Assembly (NCBI GenBank): GCA_027062985.1
Contig: JAMOSR010000109.1
Span: 1 to 27,069, forward strand
Reading direction: 5' to 3'
From: Nautiliaceae bacterium
Lineage (GTDB): Bacteria; Campylobacterota; Campylobacteria; Campylobacterales; Nautiliaceae
Length of the DNA stretch: 27,069 nt
Under the pieces are notes generated by a model. It was not told the DNA's origin and did no database searches. It saw only the letters and a list, made by a program, of their open reading frames with translations. Position numbers and translations under genes: made by a program. This document shows positions 14,696 through 23,357 of this stretch, piece after piece (positions within the stretch are counted from its first letter, which is position 1; each line of letters opens with the position of its first letter).

Positions 14696-15183
14696 AAGAA
14701 AAATTTATGAAAATATTAAAGGAGAGCTATTATAACCTTTCGGCTAAAGATGAAAAAATTTTCAATGAGATTATGCAGGATAACGGGCTTGGAAAATGCA
14801 AACCTAAATTTAACCTATGGGCTTTTATTTTCGGGTGGTTTTATCTTCTGTACAGAAGAATGGCTATAGAGGCTATGGCGGTATTGGTGGTTTCTTTGAT
14901 GGTTGGTTATCTTATGGCTTATGCTAAGCTTCATCCTCTATTGGTATTGGCTGTTATTATTTTTACCAATTCTTTACTCAGCGGCTTTTGTTACTATTTT
15001 CTTTATCTTAATAAACTCGGCAGGGATATAGATTACTGCGGGGAGTTTAATACGGATATCGAATGTATGAAAAAAAGGGCGAAACCAAAAATAACTTATG
15101 TGATAATAGCCGTTTTAATTATACTTATTTTGATTTGGCCTTGGATTTACGCTATTGTAACGGGGGTTAGTTTAAAAACATAA
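14692..15183 (+). CDS. DUF2628-type integral membrane protein
   Basis: The 163-residue protein has a cytoplasmic helical N-terminus (about 1-40), then NLWAFIFGWFYLLYRRM, the characteristic start of DUF2628 proteins, and three to four transmembrane segments to about residue 160. The function is unknown. It overlaps the upstream small membrane protein by 4 bases. The final hydrophobic stretch (IIAVLIILILIWPWIYAIVT) lies near the C-terminus. The 30-base gap to purD contains a promoter, so the two-gene unit probably ends here. Confidence 0.75.
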   Translation: MKEKFMKILKESYYNLSAKDEKIFNEIMQDNGLGKCKPKFNLWAFIFGWFYLLYRRMAIEAMAVLVVSLMVGYLMAYAKLHPLLVLAVIIFTNSLLSGFCYYFLYLNKLGRDIDYCGEFNTDIECMKKRAKPKITYVIIAVLIILILIWPWIYAIVTGVSLKT

Positions 15184-15188
15184 TTTGA

Positions 15189-15194
15189 TATAAT
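15189..15194 (+). promoter_or_regulatory. Putative -10 box for the purD-murC run
   Basis: TATAAT in the extended context TTTGATATAATTTCG, 19 bases before purD. It is the last recognisable promoter before a nearly gapless plus-strand run that extends to 26210. Confidence 0.55.
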
Positions 15195-15213
15195 TTCGTA
15201 AAAAAGGCGTAAA

Positions 15214-16479
15214 ATGAAGAAAAAAGTTTTAATAATCGGAAGCGGTGGAAGAGAGTACAGTATCGGATATTTTATGAAAGACGAAGCGGAAATTTTTTAT
15301 GCCCCCGGAAACGGCGCTACTGAAGAGTTTGCCACTAATATAGATATTAACGATTTTGAAGAACTTGCCAAATGGGCAAAAGAGAATAAAATCGACCTTA
15401 CAGTCGTAGGGCCGGAAGACCCTTTGGTAAAAGGAATAGTGGACGTATTTAAAAAACACGGACTTACAATTTTCGGACCTTCTTCCAAAGCCGCCCAGCT
15501 TGAAGGAAGTAAAGTTTATATGAAAAATTTTTTAAAAAAATATAATATTCCGACTGCCAGATATATCGAAACGGATAATAAAGAGGAAGCTTTTGACTTT
15601 ATAGATTCTATGGATAAACTTCCAATAGTAGTAAAAGCCGACGGGCTTTGTGCCGGAAAAGGCGTTATAATTGCCGAAAGTAAAGACGAAGCTAAAAAAA
15701 CGGTTGAGGATATGCTCAGCGGAAAGGCTTTTGGGGATGCCGGTAAAAAAGTAATAGTGGAAGAATTTTTAGACGGATATGAGCTTAGTATGTTTGCTAT
15801 CTGTGATGGGGAGGATTTTGTTTTGCTTCCGGCGGCTCAAGACCACAAAAGACTACTTGACGGAGATAAAGGCCCAAATACGGGAGGTATGGGTGCATAT
15901 GCGCCAACACCTCTTGCTACGCCGGAACTTTATGAAAAAGTAAAGAGAAGAATTATAAAACCGACCCTTAATGGTATGCGCGAAGAAGGGGCTCCGTTTG
16001 AGGGGGTATTGTTTATAGGGCTTATGATTGTAGATAATGAACCGTATGTACTTGAATATAACGTCAGATTCGGAGACCCTGAATGCGAAGAGCTTATGGC
16101 TCTTATTGACAGCAGCGTTTATGATATGTTAAAAAACGCTGCTACAAAACAGCTTGACAAGATAGACGTTAAAATTAAAGATATGGTGGCTGTGGGAGTG
16201 GTTTGCGCTTCTAAAAACTATCCGTACGGCAGCAGTGAACCTGCGGAGATAAAAGTGGACGATTTAAGTGATTGCAACGGATATATAGCGTATGCCGGCG
16301 TTAAAAAAATTGAGGGGAAACTTATGGCCACAGGCGGAAGGGTGCTTGTTTGTGTCGGGTTTGGAAAAGATGTTGAAAAAGCCAGAGACGAAGCTTATAA
16401 AATTGTGGATAAAGTTCATTTTGACGGAAAAAAATATAGAAAAGATATAGCGTATCAGGCAATTGCCAAAAGAGGATAA
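15214..16479 (+). CDS. purD: Phosphoribosylamine-glycine ligase (GAR synthetase)
   Basis: It performs the ATP-dependent joining of glycine to phosphoribosylamine in purine synthesis. The 421-residue protein has the N-terminal domain with the KKVLIIGSGGREYSIGYFM signature, then an ATP-grasp core: PIVVKADGLCAGKGVIIAES, QDHKRLLDGDKGPNTGGMGA and EYNVRFGDPECEELM, whose glutamate, asparagine and aspartate serve metal and phosphate binding. It is full length for the family. An own -10 box lies upstream and the RDD gene follows after two bases. Confidence 0.97.
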   Translation: MKKKVLIIGSGGREYSIGYFMKDEAEIFYAPGNGATEEFATNIDINDFEELAKWAKENKIDLTVVGPEDPLVKGIVDVFKKHGLTIFGPSSKAAQLEGSKVYMKNFLKKYNIPTARYIETDNKEEAFDFIDSMDKLPIVVKADGLCAGKGVIIAESKDEAKKTVEDMLSGKAFGDAGKKVIVEEFLDGYELSMFAICDGEDFVLLPAAQDHKRLLDGDKGPNTGGMGAYAPTPLATPELYEKVKRRIIKPTLNGMREEGAPFEGVLFIGLMIVDNEPYVLEYNVRFGDPECEELMALIDSSVYDMLKNAATKQLDKIDVKIKDMVAVGVVCASKNYPYGSSEPAEIKVDDLSDCNGYIAYAGVKKIEGKLMATGGRVLVCVGFGKDVEKARDEAYKIVDKVHFDGKKYRKDIAYQAIAKRG

Positions 16480-16481
16480 GA

Positions 16482-16937
16482 GTGAAGAGCGAAGAAATTC
16501 TAAATAAGATTGAAAGAGAAGGGCTTAAGCCCGCTTCTTTAATAAAAAGAGTAATTGCGATGAGTATAGACGATTTTTTAATCTCTTTTTTAGTAGTTTT
16601 ATCTTTTTGGGACCTTTTTTCGTCTGCTAAAACGTATGAAGAGGCAATAATTTTAGTAGATAAACTTTTTGTATATATTTTTTTGGCTTATACTCTTTAT
16701 CATTGGATTTTTGTTTTTTTATACGGTAAAACGGTTGGCAAGATGATTGTAAAAATAAGAGTGGTGGATGAAAACACTTTTGACAATCCATCTGTTATCA
16801 ATTCTTTAATAAGAAGTATAATGAGAAATTTTGATGAGATGTTTTTTTATCTCGGAATGCTTTATGCCGTGGTAGACCCCTTAAACAGGGCAATTCATGA
16901 TATAGTAGGGAGATGTGTTGTTATTGAGGATAATTAG
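16482..16937 (+). CDS. RDD family membrane protein
   Basis: The 151-residue protein starts at a GTG with AGAGGA just upstream. The pattern LIKRVIAMSIDDFLISFLVV gives the Arg and Asp-Asp that name the family, followed by two or three more helices and the KTVGKMIVKIRVVDE segment. RDD proteins are small integral membrane proteins of mostly unknown function; some are implicated in ion transport. It sits between purD and lptD and overlaps lptD by 23 bases, so it may simply be part of the envelope block that follows. Confidence 0.85.
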   Translation: MKSEEILNKIEREGLKPASLIKRVIAMSIDDFLISFLVVLSFWDLFSSAKTYEEAIILVDKLFVYIFLAYTLYHWIFVFLYGKTVGKMIVKIRVVDENTFDNPSVINSLIRSIMRNFDEMFFYLGMLYAVVDPLNRAIHDIVGRCVVIEDN

Positions 16938-18918
16938 TCTTTTTTTTGTTTTATTCTCTTTTTTGTTTTCAGATGTCAATATTTACGGGGCTGAAGTAAA
17001 AGAGATAAATAATACCATTATAATTAAAAATCCTGTGATTGTTTATAAAGGTATATTTATTCAGGCCAAAGAGGGCGTAATAATTGACAATAAAAAAGCC
17101 GTTTTAAAAAAAGATGTGGTGATTTTTTATAATGATGAAAAAATACTTGCCGATAAAATAGAAATTTTTTCAAAAGAGCATTTTGAGTTTAAAGAATTGT
17201 TTTTATATGATTCTAAAAGCGATGTTTGGTTTAAAAGTAAAGAGGGAAAATTAAAAAAGGGCGTTTTTGCTTTAAAAGACATTCAATTTTCAAGCTGTTG
17301 TGTTGAAAATCCTGATTGGTTTTTACTTTCAAAAAAGGCTTTTTATAATAAGAAGAAAAAGTCTTTAAAGCTTTATAATATAATTCTTTATCTTAACCAA
17401 ACCCCCGTTTTATATATGCCTTTTTATTATACTTCTTTTGATAAACGCAGAAGAAGCGGTCTTTTAAAACCTGTATTTGGGATATCCAATAAAGAAGGGT
17501 TTTTATACTCTCAGCCTGTCTATTTTGTTTTGGGAGAGAAGGCGGATTTTGAAATAACACCTACTATAAGGACTCTTAGGGGATATGGGATTTATAATAA
17601 ATTGAGATTTGTAGATTCTCCTTATTCTTATGGTGAAATAGAATTTGGAGGGTTTAAGGATAAGTCCGAATATGTTGAAGAAAACGATTTGGCATATACC
17701 AATCACTACGGATATTCCGTTTTATATAAAAGAAGCAGGGTGTTTGAAGATGACGAATTATATGTTAGTTTGAAGTATGCTAAGGATGTCGATTATTTTT
17801 ATTTAAATGCTTATAATTACGCTTTTGATACCTCTTATCTGGTGGATAAACTTATCACTTCCAAAATAAATTATATAAAAAATATAAATAACGATTATAT
17901 TTTCGGATTGTATGCCAAGTATTTTATAGATACGACTAAAAAGTCAAACGACGATACGCTGCAGATTCTTCCACAGTTTAATTTTCATAAATTTGAAAAA
18001 GAAGATTTCGGATTTTTATTAAATTCGTTTGATATTAATTTTTATAATTATTATTCTAAAAGCGCCCAAAAATATTATCTTTTTAATATTTTAGCGCCTT
18101 TAAGTTTAAATTTTAGGTTTTTTGATGATTATTTAAAATTAAAACTTACTCAGACTATAAACTATATTTCCGCAAATACATATTTTAATTCCCCCGAATA
18201 TTTTTTTCAGTCTTACAGCAGTATAAAATTTTTTACATCCCTTGCTAAAAAGACAAATTCTTATTTTCATTCCATAGACCCTTATATTATCTTAAATATT
18301 AAAAATATTTCTAAAATTTCGGATACTCAAAAATATTTACGATATACGAAAGTTAATAACAATATAGAAATGGGGGTTTTTGAAATTTTTGAAAATCCAG
18401 ATTTTTATATAGAGCATACTTTAAAACAGAGTTACGATTTGGATGTAAAGAAAAAAACCGATTTATATAATGACATTACGGTGCTAAAAGAGGGACTTAC
18501 TCTAAAAGATACGTTAAAATACTCTTGGGATTTATATAAAGTGGTTTATAATTATGTCGAAGCTTCTACGAATATAGGAGAGTATTATTTTAAGCTGTCC
18601 AATCTGTATCAGGCTCAAACGGATATAACAGAAGCAGCTAGGAACTATATTTTCAGGGCGGAGAAAAAAATAAACTATAAAAAGCTGTATTTTGAGTATA
18701 ATTATGATATGTTAAATAAATATGTAAAATATTTTTTACTTGGGGTAAGGCTTAATAAAAAATGTTGGCAATATGATTTAAACATAAAGAAAACAAGAAA
18801 CCCTGTATTAAAAGAAAGCGGTATTTCATACAGGGATGATTATACAGTAAATTTTATGATAAATCTTTATCCTCTAGGAGGAGTTCAACAGTTATTTCAA
18901 ATTAAAGGGAAAGAATGA
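16915..18918 (+). CDS. lptD: LPS-assembly outer membrane protein LptD
   Basis: It is the outer-membrane beta-barrel that, with LptE, places lipopolysaccharide on the cell surface. The 667-residue protein has an N-terminal signal sequence (LRIISLFFVLFSFLFSDVNI), a periplasmic OstA/LptA-like beta domain (about 30-120), the linker SSCCVENPDWFL, then the family segment TPVLYMPFYYTSFDKRRRSG and a long aromatic-rich barrel. The only cysteines are Cys128-Cys129 and Cys617. GTG at 16915 is the probable start, behind GGGAG; TTG at 16918 is an alternative. It is compact compared with E. coli LptD (784 residues). It overlaps the MCE gene by 4 bases (ATGA). Confidence 0.9.
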   Translation: MLLLRIISLFFVLFSFLFSDVNIYGAEVKEINNTIIIKNPVIVYKGIFIQAKEGVIIDNKKAVLKKDVVIFYNDEKILADKIEIFSKEHFEFKELFLYDSKSDVWFKSKEGKLKKGVFALKDIQFSSCCVENPDWFLLSKKAFYNKKKKSLKLYNIILYLNQTPVLYMPFYYTSFDKRRRSGLLKPVFGISNKEGFLYSQPVYFVLGEKADFEITPTIRTLRGYGIYNKLRFVDSPYSYGEIEFGGFKDKSEYVEENDLAYTNHYGYSVLYKRSRVFEDDELYVSLKYAKDVDYFYLNAYNYAFDTSYLVDKLITSKINYIKNINNDYIFGLYAKYFIDTTKKSNDDTLQILPQFNFHKFEKEDFGFLLNSFDINFYNYYSKSAQKYYLFNILAPLSLNFRFFDDYLKLKLTQTINYISANTYFNSPEYFFQSYSSIKFFTSLAKKTNSYFHSIDPYIILNIKNISKISDTQKYLRYTKVNNNIEMGVFEIFENPDFYIEHTLKQSYDLDVKKKTDLYNDITVLKEGLTLKDTLKYSWDLYKVVYNYVEASTNIGEYYFKLSNLYQAQTDITEAARNYIFRAEKKINYKKLYFEYNYDMLNKYVKYFLLGVRLNKKCWQYDLNIKKTRNPVLKESGISYRDDYTVNFMINLYPLGGVQQLFQIKGKE

Positions 18919-20345
18919 AAACGGAAATTAAAGTGGGAATATTTGTATTGCTTGGGTTGATATCCCTTTTTTTTCTAACGTTTCAGATAAAATCTTTGGA
19001 AACGATAAAGCATAAAGGTTATACTCTTTATGCTATAGTCGCAGACGCAAGCGGCATAACTAAAAAATCAAAGGTAAAGCTAAGAGGGGTGGATATAGGT
19101 ATAGTTGATAAAATGAATCTTTCAAGCAAAGGGGTTAAGCTTACCTTAATAATTAAAAAAGACGTAAAAATACCGGTTGGTTCGAAAGTTACTATTGCTC
19201 AGGACAATATGCTTGGAGGAAAATTTTTAAAAATAATCCCTTCAGATTCTTTTGAATATTATTCGCCTGGAGATACGATTGATTCTTATTTAAAAACCGC
19301 TTCTTTGGATGAAATTATGAATAATGTCAATTTGGCTGTAAACGATATAAGAAATGTTATTAAAAAAGTAAATTCTGCTTTGGATAAAAATAAGATTAAA
19401 GAAGTTATGAATAATTTAAAAGAAGCCAGTGTTAAGTTAAATTCCATTTTGGCAAAAACGGATGCAAAACTGCCCGAAATTTTAAAAAACGCAAATGAAT
19501 TATTGGTTGAATATAAAGAAGCGGGCAAGAAACTGCCTAAAGTCTTTGATAATGCAAATAAATTGATAAATTCTTATAAGGAAGCCGGGGATTCTTTAAA
19601 ATCAAAGCTTCCTGAGATTTTAAAAAGAGTAAACCATCTGGCTGAGGTATTGGATAAAAAAACCCCCGAACTTATAAATGAGTATGTTAAAGTAGGAAAA
19701 AACGCTAATGAAGTTCTTGAAAAAAATAAAGAAAAAATTTCTCTAGCACTGACTAAAGCGGGTGAATTTTTTGGCAATGGAAGCGAAAGTTTCAAAAAAA
19801 TAGACCAGTTTTTATCAAATGCGCAAAAATCTCAGATTATGGTTGATATAAACAGTTATTTTTTAAGCAAGGATAGCGATTTTGTAACCAACGCCAATAT
19901 AGCTTATTTGCCTAATCCTACAAAATATTATATTTTAGGATTTACCTCAAGAAAGGATTATTCAAATAAAAAAAATCCTGATGACGATTCTTCAAAAACA
20001 TATCTAAACGCCCAGATAGGAAAAAGATACGACAACTTTTTAATAAGAGGAGGTATTATAGAAAGTACCGGAGGAGTCGGAGTTGATTATTTTGCCGATA
20101 AAGACAGGGTGAAATTAAGTGCCGAAATTTATGATTTTAACAGTGAAAACGATGTAAGGGGAGATAATCCGCATATGAATTTTAAAGCCAGATATTTATA
20201 TTTAAAACATCTGGAATTTTTAGCCGGGGTTGACAATATTTTAAATTCTGAAGCTAGAAGTTTCTTTTTTGGAATAGGTGTTAAATTTAAAGATAACGAT
20301 TTAAAAACGATTATAAGCGGAGGTGCGACATCGTTTCTAAAATAG
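18915..20345 (+). CDS. mlaD: MCE-domain lipid transport protein (MlaD-like) with a C-terminal extension
   Basis: MlaD-type proteins are anchored in the inner membrane and carry phospholipids across the periplasm. The 476-residue protein has a transmembrane anchor (about 8-24), one MCE domain (about 35-115) with VKLRGVDIGIVDKM and IAQDNMLGGKFLKI, then a long helical stalk (about 128-300). The stalk contains repeats beginning LPEIL (186), LPKVF (207), LPEIL (232) and TPELI (250). A beta-rich, aromatic C-terminal domain follows (about 305-476). MlaD of E. coli is only 183 residues; this resembles longer PqiB- or YebT-like designs but with a single MCE domain. AAAGGGA precedes the ATG. Confidence 0.85.
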   Translation: MKTEIKVGIFVLLGLISLFFLTFQIKSLETIKHKGYTLYAIVADASGITKKSKVKLRGVDIGIVDKMNLSSKGVKLTLIIKKDVKIPVGSKVTIAQDNMLGGKFLKIIPSDSFEYYSPGDTIDSYLKTASLDEIMNNVNLAVNDIRNVIKKVNSALDKNKIKEVMNNLKEASVKLNSILAKTDAKLPEILKNANELLVEYKEAGKKLPKVFDNANKLINSYKEAGDSLKSKLPEILKRVNHLAEVLDKKTPELINEYVKVGKNANEVLEKNKEKISLALTKAGEFFGNGSESFKKIDQFLSNAQKSQIMVDINSYFLSKDSDFVTNANIAYLPNPTKYYILGFTSRKDYSNKKNPDDDSSKTYLNAQIGKRYDNFLIRGGIIESTGGVGVDYFADKDRVKLSAEIYDFNSENDVRGDNPHMNFKARYLYLKHLEFLAGVDNILNSEARSFFFGIGVKFKDNDLKTIISGGATSFLK

Positions 20346-20596
20346 ATGAAATTAAAGAAGCCTGCAGAATATTGGAAGTCCCTCCTTTAAGCAGTATGAA
20401 AGATATAAATGTAAAATACAGGCAAAAAGCTAAAAAATTTCATTCCGATAAAGGCGGAGATGATGAAGAAATGGCTAGAATAAACTGGGCTTATGGGGTC
20501 TTGAGGGATTATGTGAATAATTTTAAGTTTACTTTCAGTGAAGATGAAATATTAAAACAGTATCCCGGTGAATTTTTAAAAAAATTTAGGGTGTGA
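20342..20596 (+). CDS. Short J-domain (DnaJ-like) protein, non-canonical start
   Basis: The J-domain pattern is clear: IDEIKEACRILEVPPLSSMK as helix I, then INVKYRQKAKKFHSDKGGDD, then MARINWAYGVLRDYV. The usual HPD tripeptide reads HSD. No ATG or GTG precedes helix I in frame; the only canonical start, TTG 20372, would remove half of it. I placed the start at ATA 20342, which forms an ATAG overlap with the mlaD stop, giving 84 residues. ATC 20330 behind GGAGG (20319-20323) is an alternative. An ATG at 20346 is in another frame and gives only a 14-residue peptide. The C-terminal tail after the J-domain is about 25 residues. The phosphoribosyltransferase gene follows directly. Confidence 0.6.
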   Translation: MDEIKEACRILEVPPLSSMKDINVKYRQKAKKFHSDKGGDDEEMARINWAYGVLRDYVNNFKFTFSEDEILKQYPGEFLKKFRV

Positions 20597-20598
20597 GT

Positions 20599-21192
20599 AT
20601 GATTTTTGAAACAAGGGAAGAAGCTTTAAATAGACTTTTAGACGTTATAGATAAAGATATTATAAGGGACTGCGTTGTTCTTTCAGTTAGTAAAAGAGGA
20701 GTTTTTTACGCAAGGGAAATAGCTCTTAGAAACGGAATGCTTGAGGGTGATTTTCTTTTTATAGAAGAGGTGAAATCCCCTATTAATAAAGATACTTCTC
20801 TTGCAGCCATAAGCGAAACGAGGGATTATATTTTGATTCAGGAACTTATAGAGAGTTTTGAAATTACGGACGATTATCTTTTTGGAGAGATACAAAGGGT
20901 TTATGAAGAGAAAATTTTAGAAGATATACACCAAATCAGGGCGGGAGAGGGTATAATTTCACTTGAAGATAGAAATGTTTTACTGGTGGATGAGGGTGCG
21001 AGTACGGGACTTACCCTTTTATGCGCCGTTAAAAGTTGCATTAATAAAAAAGTAGCGTCTATAAACGTAGCTATACCCGTAATTGCTAAAGAAACAGCCG
21101 AAATGGTTGAAAAGATAGTGGATAATACTTTTTTTGTTAAGGTAATAGAAGATTATGTTTCTACAGATTTTTATTTTAAGGAGTATAAATGA
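20599..21192 (+). CDS. Phosphoribosyltransferase-fold protein
   Basis: The 197-residue protein has the PRPP-binding loop in VLLVDEGASTGLTLLCAVKS (about residues 128-147), where two acidic residues precede the Thr-Gly, and an N-terminal pattern of the 'MIFETREEALNRLLDVI' kind seen in family members. The substrate is not deducible; purine or pyrimidine salvage and regulatory roles are both possible. I chose ATG 20599, which has AGG at eight bases, over GTG 20593, which overlaps the J-domain stop. It ends in an ATGA overlap with pnp, so the two are probably coupled. Confidence 0.78.
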   Translation: MIFETREEALNRLLDVIDKDIIRDCVVLSVSKRGVFYAREIALRNGMLEGDFLFIEEVKSPINKDTSLAAISETRDYILIQELIESFEITDDYLFGEIQRVYEEKILEDIHQIRAGEGIISLEDRNVLLVDEGASTGLTLLCAVKSCINKKVASINVAIPVIAKETAEMVEKIVDNTFFVKVIEDYVSTDFYFKEYK

Positions 21193-23354
21193 GTTGTGAA
21201 GTAGATATAAAAATAAACGGGAAAGAACAAAAACTTGTTTTAAATAAAGTGGCCAGACAGGCTGACAGTTCCATTTGGTGGCAGGAGGGGAATACCGTAA
21301 TGCTTGCCACTCTTACGTATAATCCAGATGAAGTTATTGAAGAGGACTTTGTTCCTTTGGCTGTTCAGTATGTTGAAAGGGCGTATGCGGTAGGAAAGAT
21401 TCCTGCCGGATTTGTAAAAAGAGAACAAAAACCCGGAGATTTCGAAACATTAACGGCTAGAATAGTAGATAGGAGTTTAAGACCTCTTTTTCCAAGAGAG
21501 TACGGATATGATACTATTATTACTATAATGGCTTTAAGCGCTGATGAGGATAGCGATTTGCAGGTTGCAGCAATGAACGCGGCTGCCGCTTGTATGTATA
21601 TGAGCAGTCTTCCTTTTGCTAAAATGGTTCATGGAATAAGAGTTACAAGAATAGACGGAAAAATAATATTCAATCCTACGTTATCTGAACTTGAAAAAGG
21701 CGATTTTAATCTTTTTGTAACCGGTACGAAGGATGAACTGTTAATGATTGAATACGCATCCCAGGGGCAAGAAGAAATTGAAATTATTCCTGTTGAAGAT
21801 GTAATGCTTGATGGTGCCCCTATAGAAAATACGGTTGTAAAATACCGTATTAATGAAATAGTGGAAGATGAACTGGTTGAAATTTTAAAACAGGCTCAGG
21901 AAAAGATAAAAGAAGGAGCCAAGGTTTATGAAGAAGCTCTTCAAAGTTTCGTAAAACCTAAGATTGAATTTGAAGAGAGAAAAGAAGTTGATTTAACGCC
22001 TTATATTAAACTGATAAAAGAAAAATATGCCGATGAGCTAAGAGAAATTATTAAGCATTTAAGTAAAAGCGAAAGAGACTATCTTTTAAAACAGTTTGCC
22101 AGAAAAATTGCCAAGGCTTTGGAAGAAGAAGAAAATTTTGAGGCTATTTTAAAAGCGGTTAAAGAGGTAAAAAGGGAAATTGTAAGAGGTATGATTTTGT
22201 ATGAGGGAATAAGAGCCGATGGCAGAAAACTGGACGAAATAAGACCAATTACCATTGAAACAAACGTTTTACCAAGAGCTCACGGAAGCTGTCTGTTTAC
22301 AAGAGGGCAAACCCAGGCTCTGGCCGTAGCTACAAGAGGCGGAGATATGGATGCTCAGGTTTATGCGAACTTGACGGATAAAGAAGAAAAACTTGAAAAA
22401 TTTATGCTTCATTATAACTTCCCTGCGTTTGCCGTAGGTGAAGCGGTAAGACTAGGACCTCCTAGCAGACGTGAGCTAGGACACGGAAATCTTGCCAAAC
22501 GGGCGATAGAACCTCTTTTAGACCCTGAATTTGATGAAACGGTAAGGGTGGTTAGCGAAATTCTTGAAAGTAACGGAAGTAGTTCCATGGCCACCGTCTG
22601 TGCTTCGTCACTTGCTTTAAAAGCGGCAAAGGTACCGCTTCTTAAACTTGCGGCGGGAATTGCTATGGGACTTGTGAGCGAAGGTGATAAATACGCTATT
22701 TTAACGGATATTATGGGGCTTGAAGACCATGACGGGGATATGGATTTTAAAGTTGCCGGAACGTTTGATGGAATTACCGCTATGCAGATGGATATAAAAC
22801 TTGGCGGAATCAGTCTTGAGATTTTAAAAGAGGCTTTATATCAGGCAAGGGATGCCAGGGCGTTTATACTTGAACTGATGGAAAAAGCGGCGAAAGAAAT
22901 AAAATATAACGAAGAGGTTCTTCCAAAAAGCGTCAGCTTTAAAGTCGAACCTGATAAAATTATAGATATTATAGGAACGGCGGGAAAAACCGTAAAAGAA
23001 ATTATCGCCAAATTCGGGATTACAATAGACCTCGACAGGGAAACCGGAAAAGTTAAGATATACGGTGAAAATTATGACGATATGCATGCGGCAAAAGATT
23101 ATATTTTAAATGTTATTTGTAAAGACGATACCCCTAAAATCCCTGAATTTAAAGTGGGCGAAATAATAGAAGGGACTATTAAAAGAATAGTGCCTTTTGG
23201 AATGTTTGTAGAAATTGCCCCGGATGTGGAAGGGCTTTTACATGTAAGTAAACTTAACGGAAAAAGACCGGATGATTTTGAAGAAGGACAGAAAATAAAA
23301 GTAAAAGTTCTCTCTCAAAGCGGATTTAAAATAGAACTTGCTCTTGCGGAGTGA
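21189..23354 (+). CDS. pnp: Polynucleotide phosphorylase
   Basis: It degrades RNA 3' to 5' by phosphorolysis, producing nucleoside diphosphates. The 721-residue protein is full length: a first RNase PH-like domain (about 10-230) with GFVKREQKPGDFETLTARIV, a helical linker, a second RNase PH domain (about 330-570) with RADGRKLDEIRPI, FTRGQTQALA and the active-site region GLEDHDGDMDFKVAG, a KH domain from about 588 with the GTAG loop at 596-599, and an S1 domain from about 656 to the end. It overlaps the phosphoribosyltransferase stop by 4 bases. Confidence 0.98.
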   Translation: MSCEVDIKINGKEQKLVLNKVARQADSSIWWQEGNTVMLATLTYNPDEVIEEDFVPLAVQYVERAYAVGKIPAGFVKREQKPGDFETLTARIVDRSLRPLFPREYGYDTIITIMALSADEDSDLQVAAMNAAAACMYMSSLPFAKMVHGIRVTRIDGKIIFNPTLSELEKGDFNLFVTGTKDELLMIEYASQGQEEIEIIPVEDVMLDGAPIENTVVKYRINEIVEDELVEILKQAQEKIKEGAKVYEEALQSFVKPKIEFEERKEVDLTPYIKLIKEKYADELREIIKHLSKSERDYLLKQFARKIAKALEEEENFEAILKAVKEVKREIVRGMILYEGIRADGRKLDEIRPITIETNVLPRAHGSCLFTRGQTQALAVATRGGDMDAQVYANLTDKEEKLEKFMLHYNFPAFAVGEAVRLGPPSRRELGHGNLAKRAIEPLLDPEFDETVRVVSEILESNGSSSMATVCASSLALKAAKVPLLKLAAGIAMGLVSEGDKYAILTDIMGLEDHDGDMDFKVAGTFDGITAMQMDIKLGGISLEILKEALYQARDARAFILELMEKAAKEIKYNEEVLPKSVSFKVEPDKIIDIIGTAGKTVKEIIAKFGITIDLDRETGKVKIYGENYDDMHAAKDYILNVICKDDTPKIPEFKVGEIIEGTIKRIVPFGMFVEIAPDVEGLLHVSKLNGKRPDDFEEGQKIKVKVLSQSGFKIELALAE

Positions 23355-23357
23355 ATA

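Noticed and set aside
19574..19795. Minus-strand frame inside the MCE gene
   Set aside because: It is the complement of the helical stalk repeats and has no independent start signal.
20346..20390. ATG ORF of 14 residues inside the J-domain gene
   Set aside because: It is in the wrong frame for the conserved J-domain and has no domain of its own; it is probably accidental, although it is a reason to check the sequence there.
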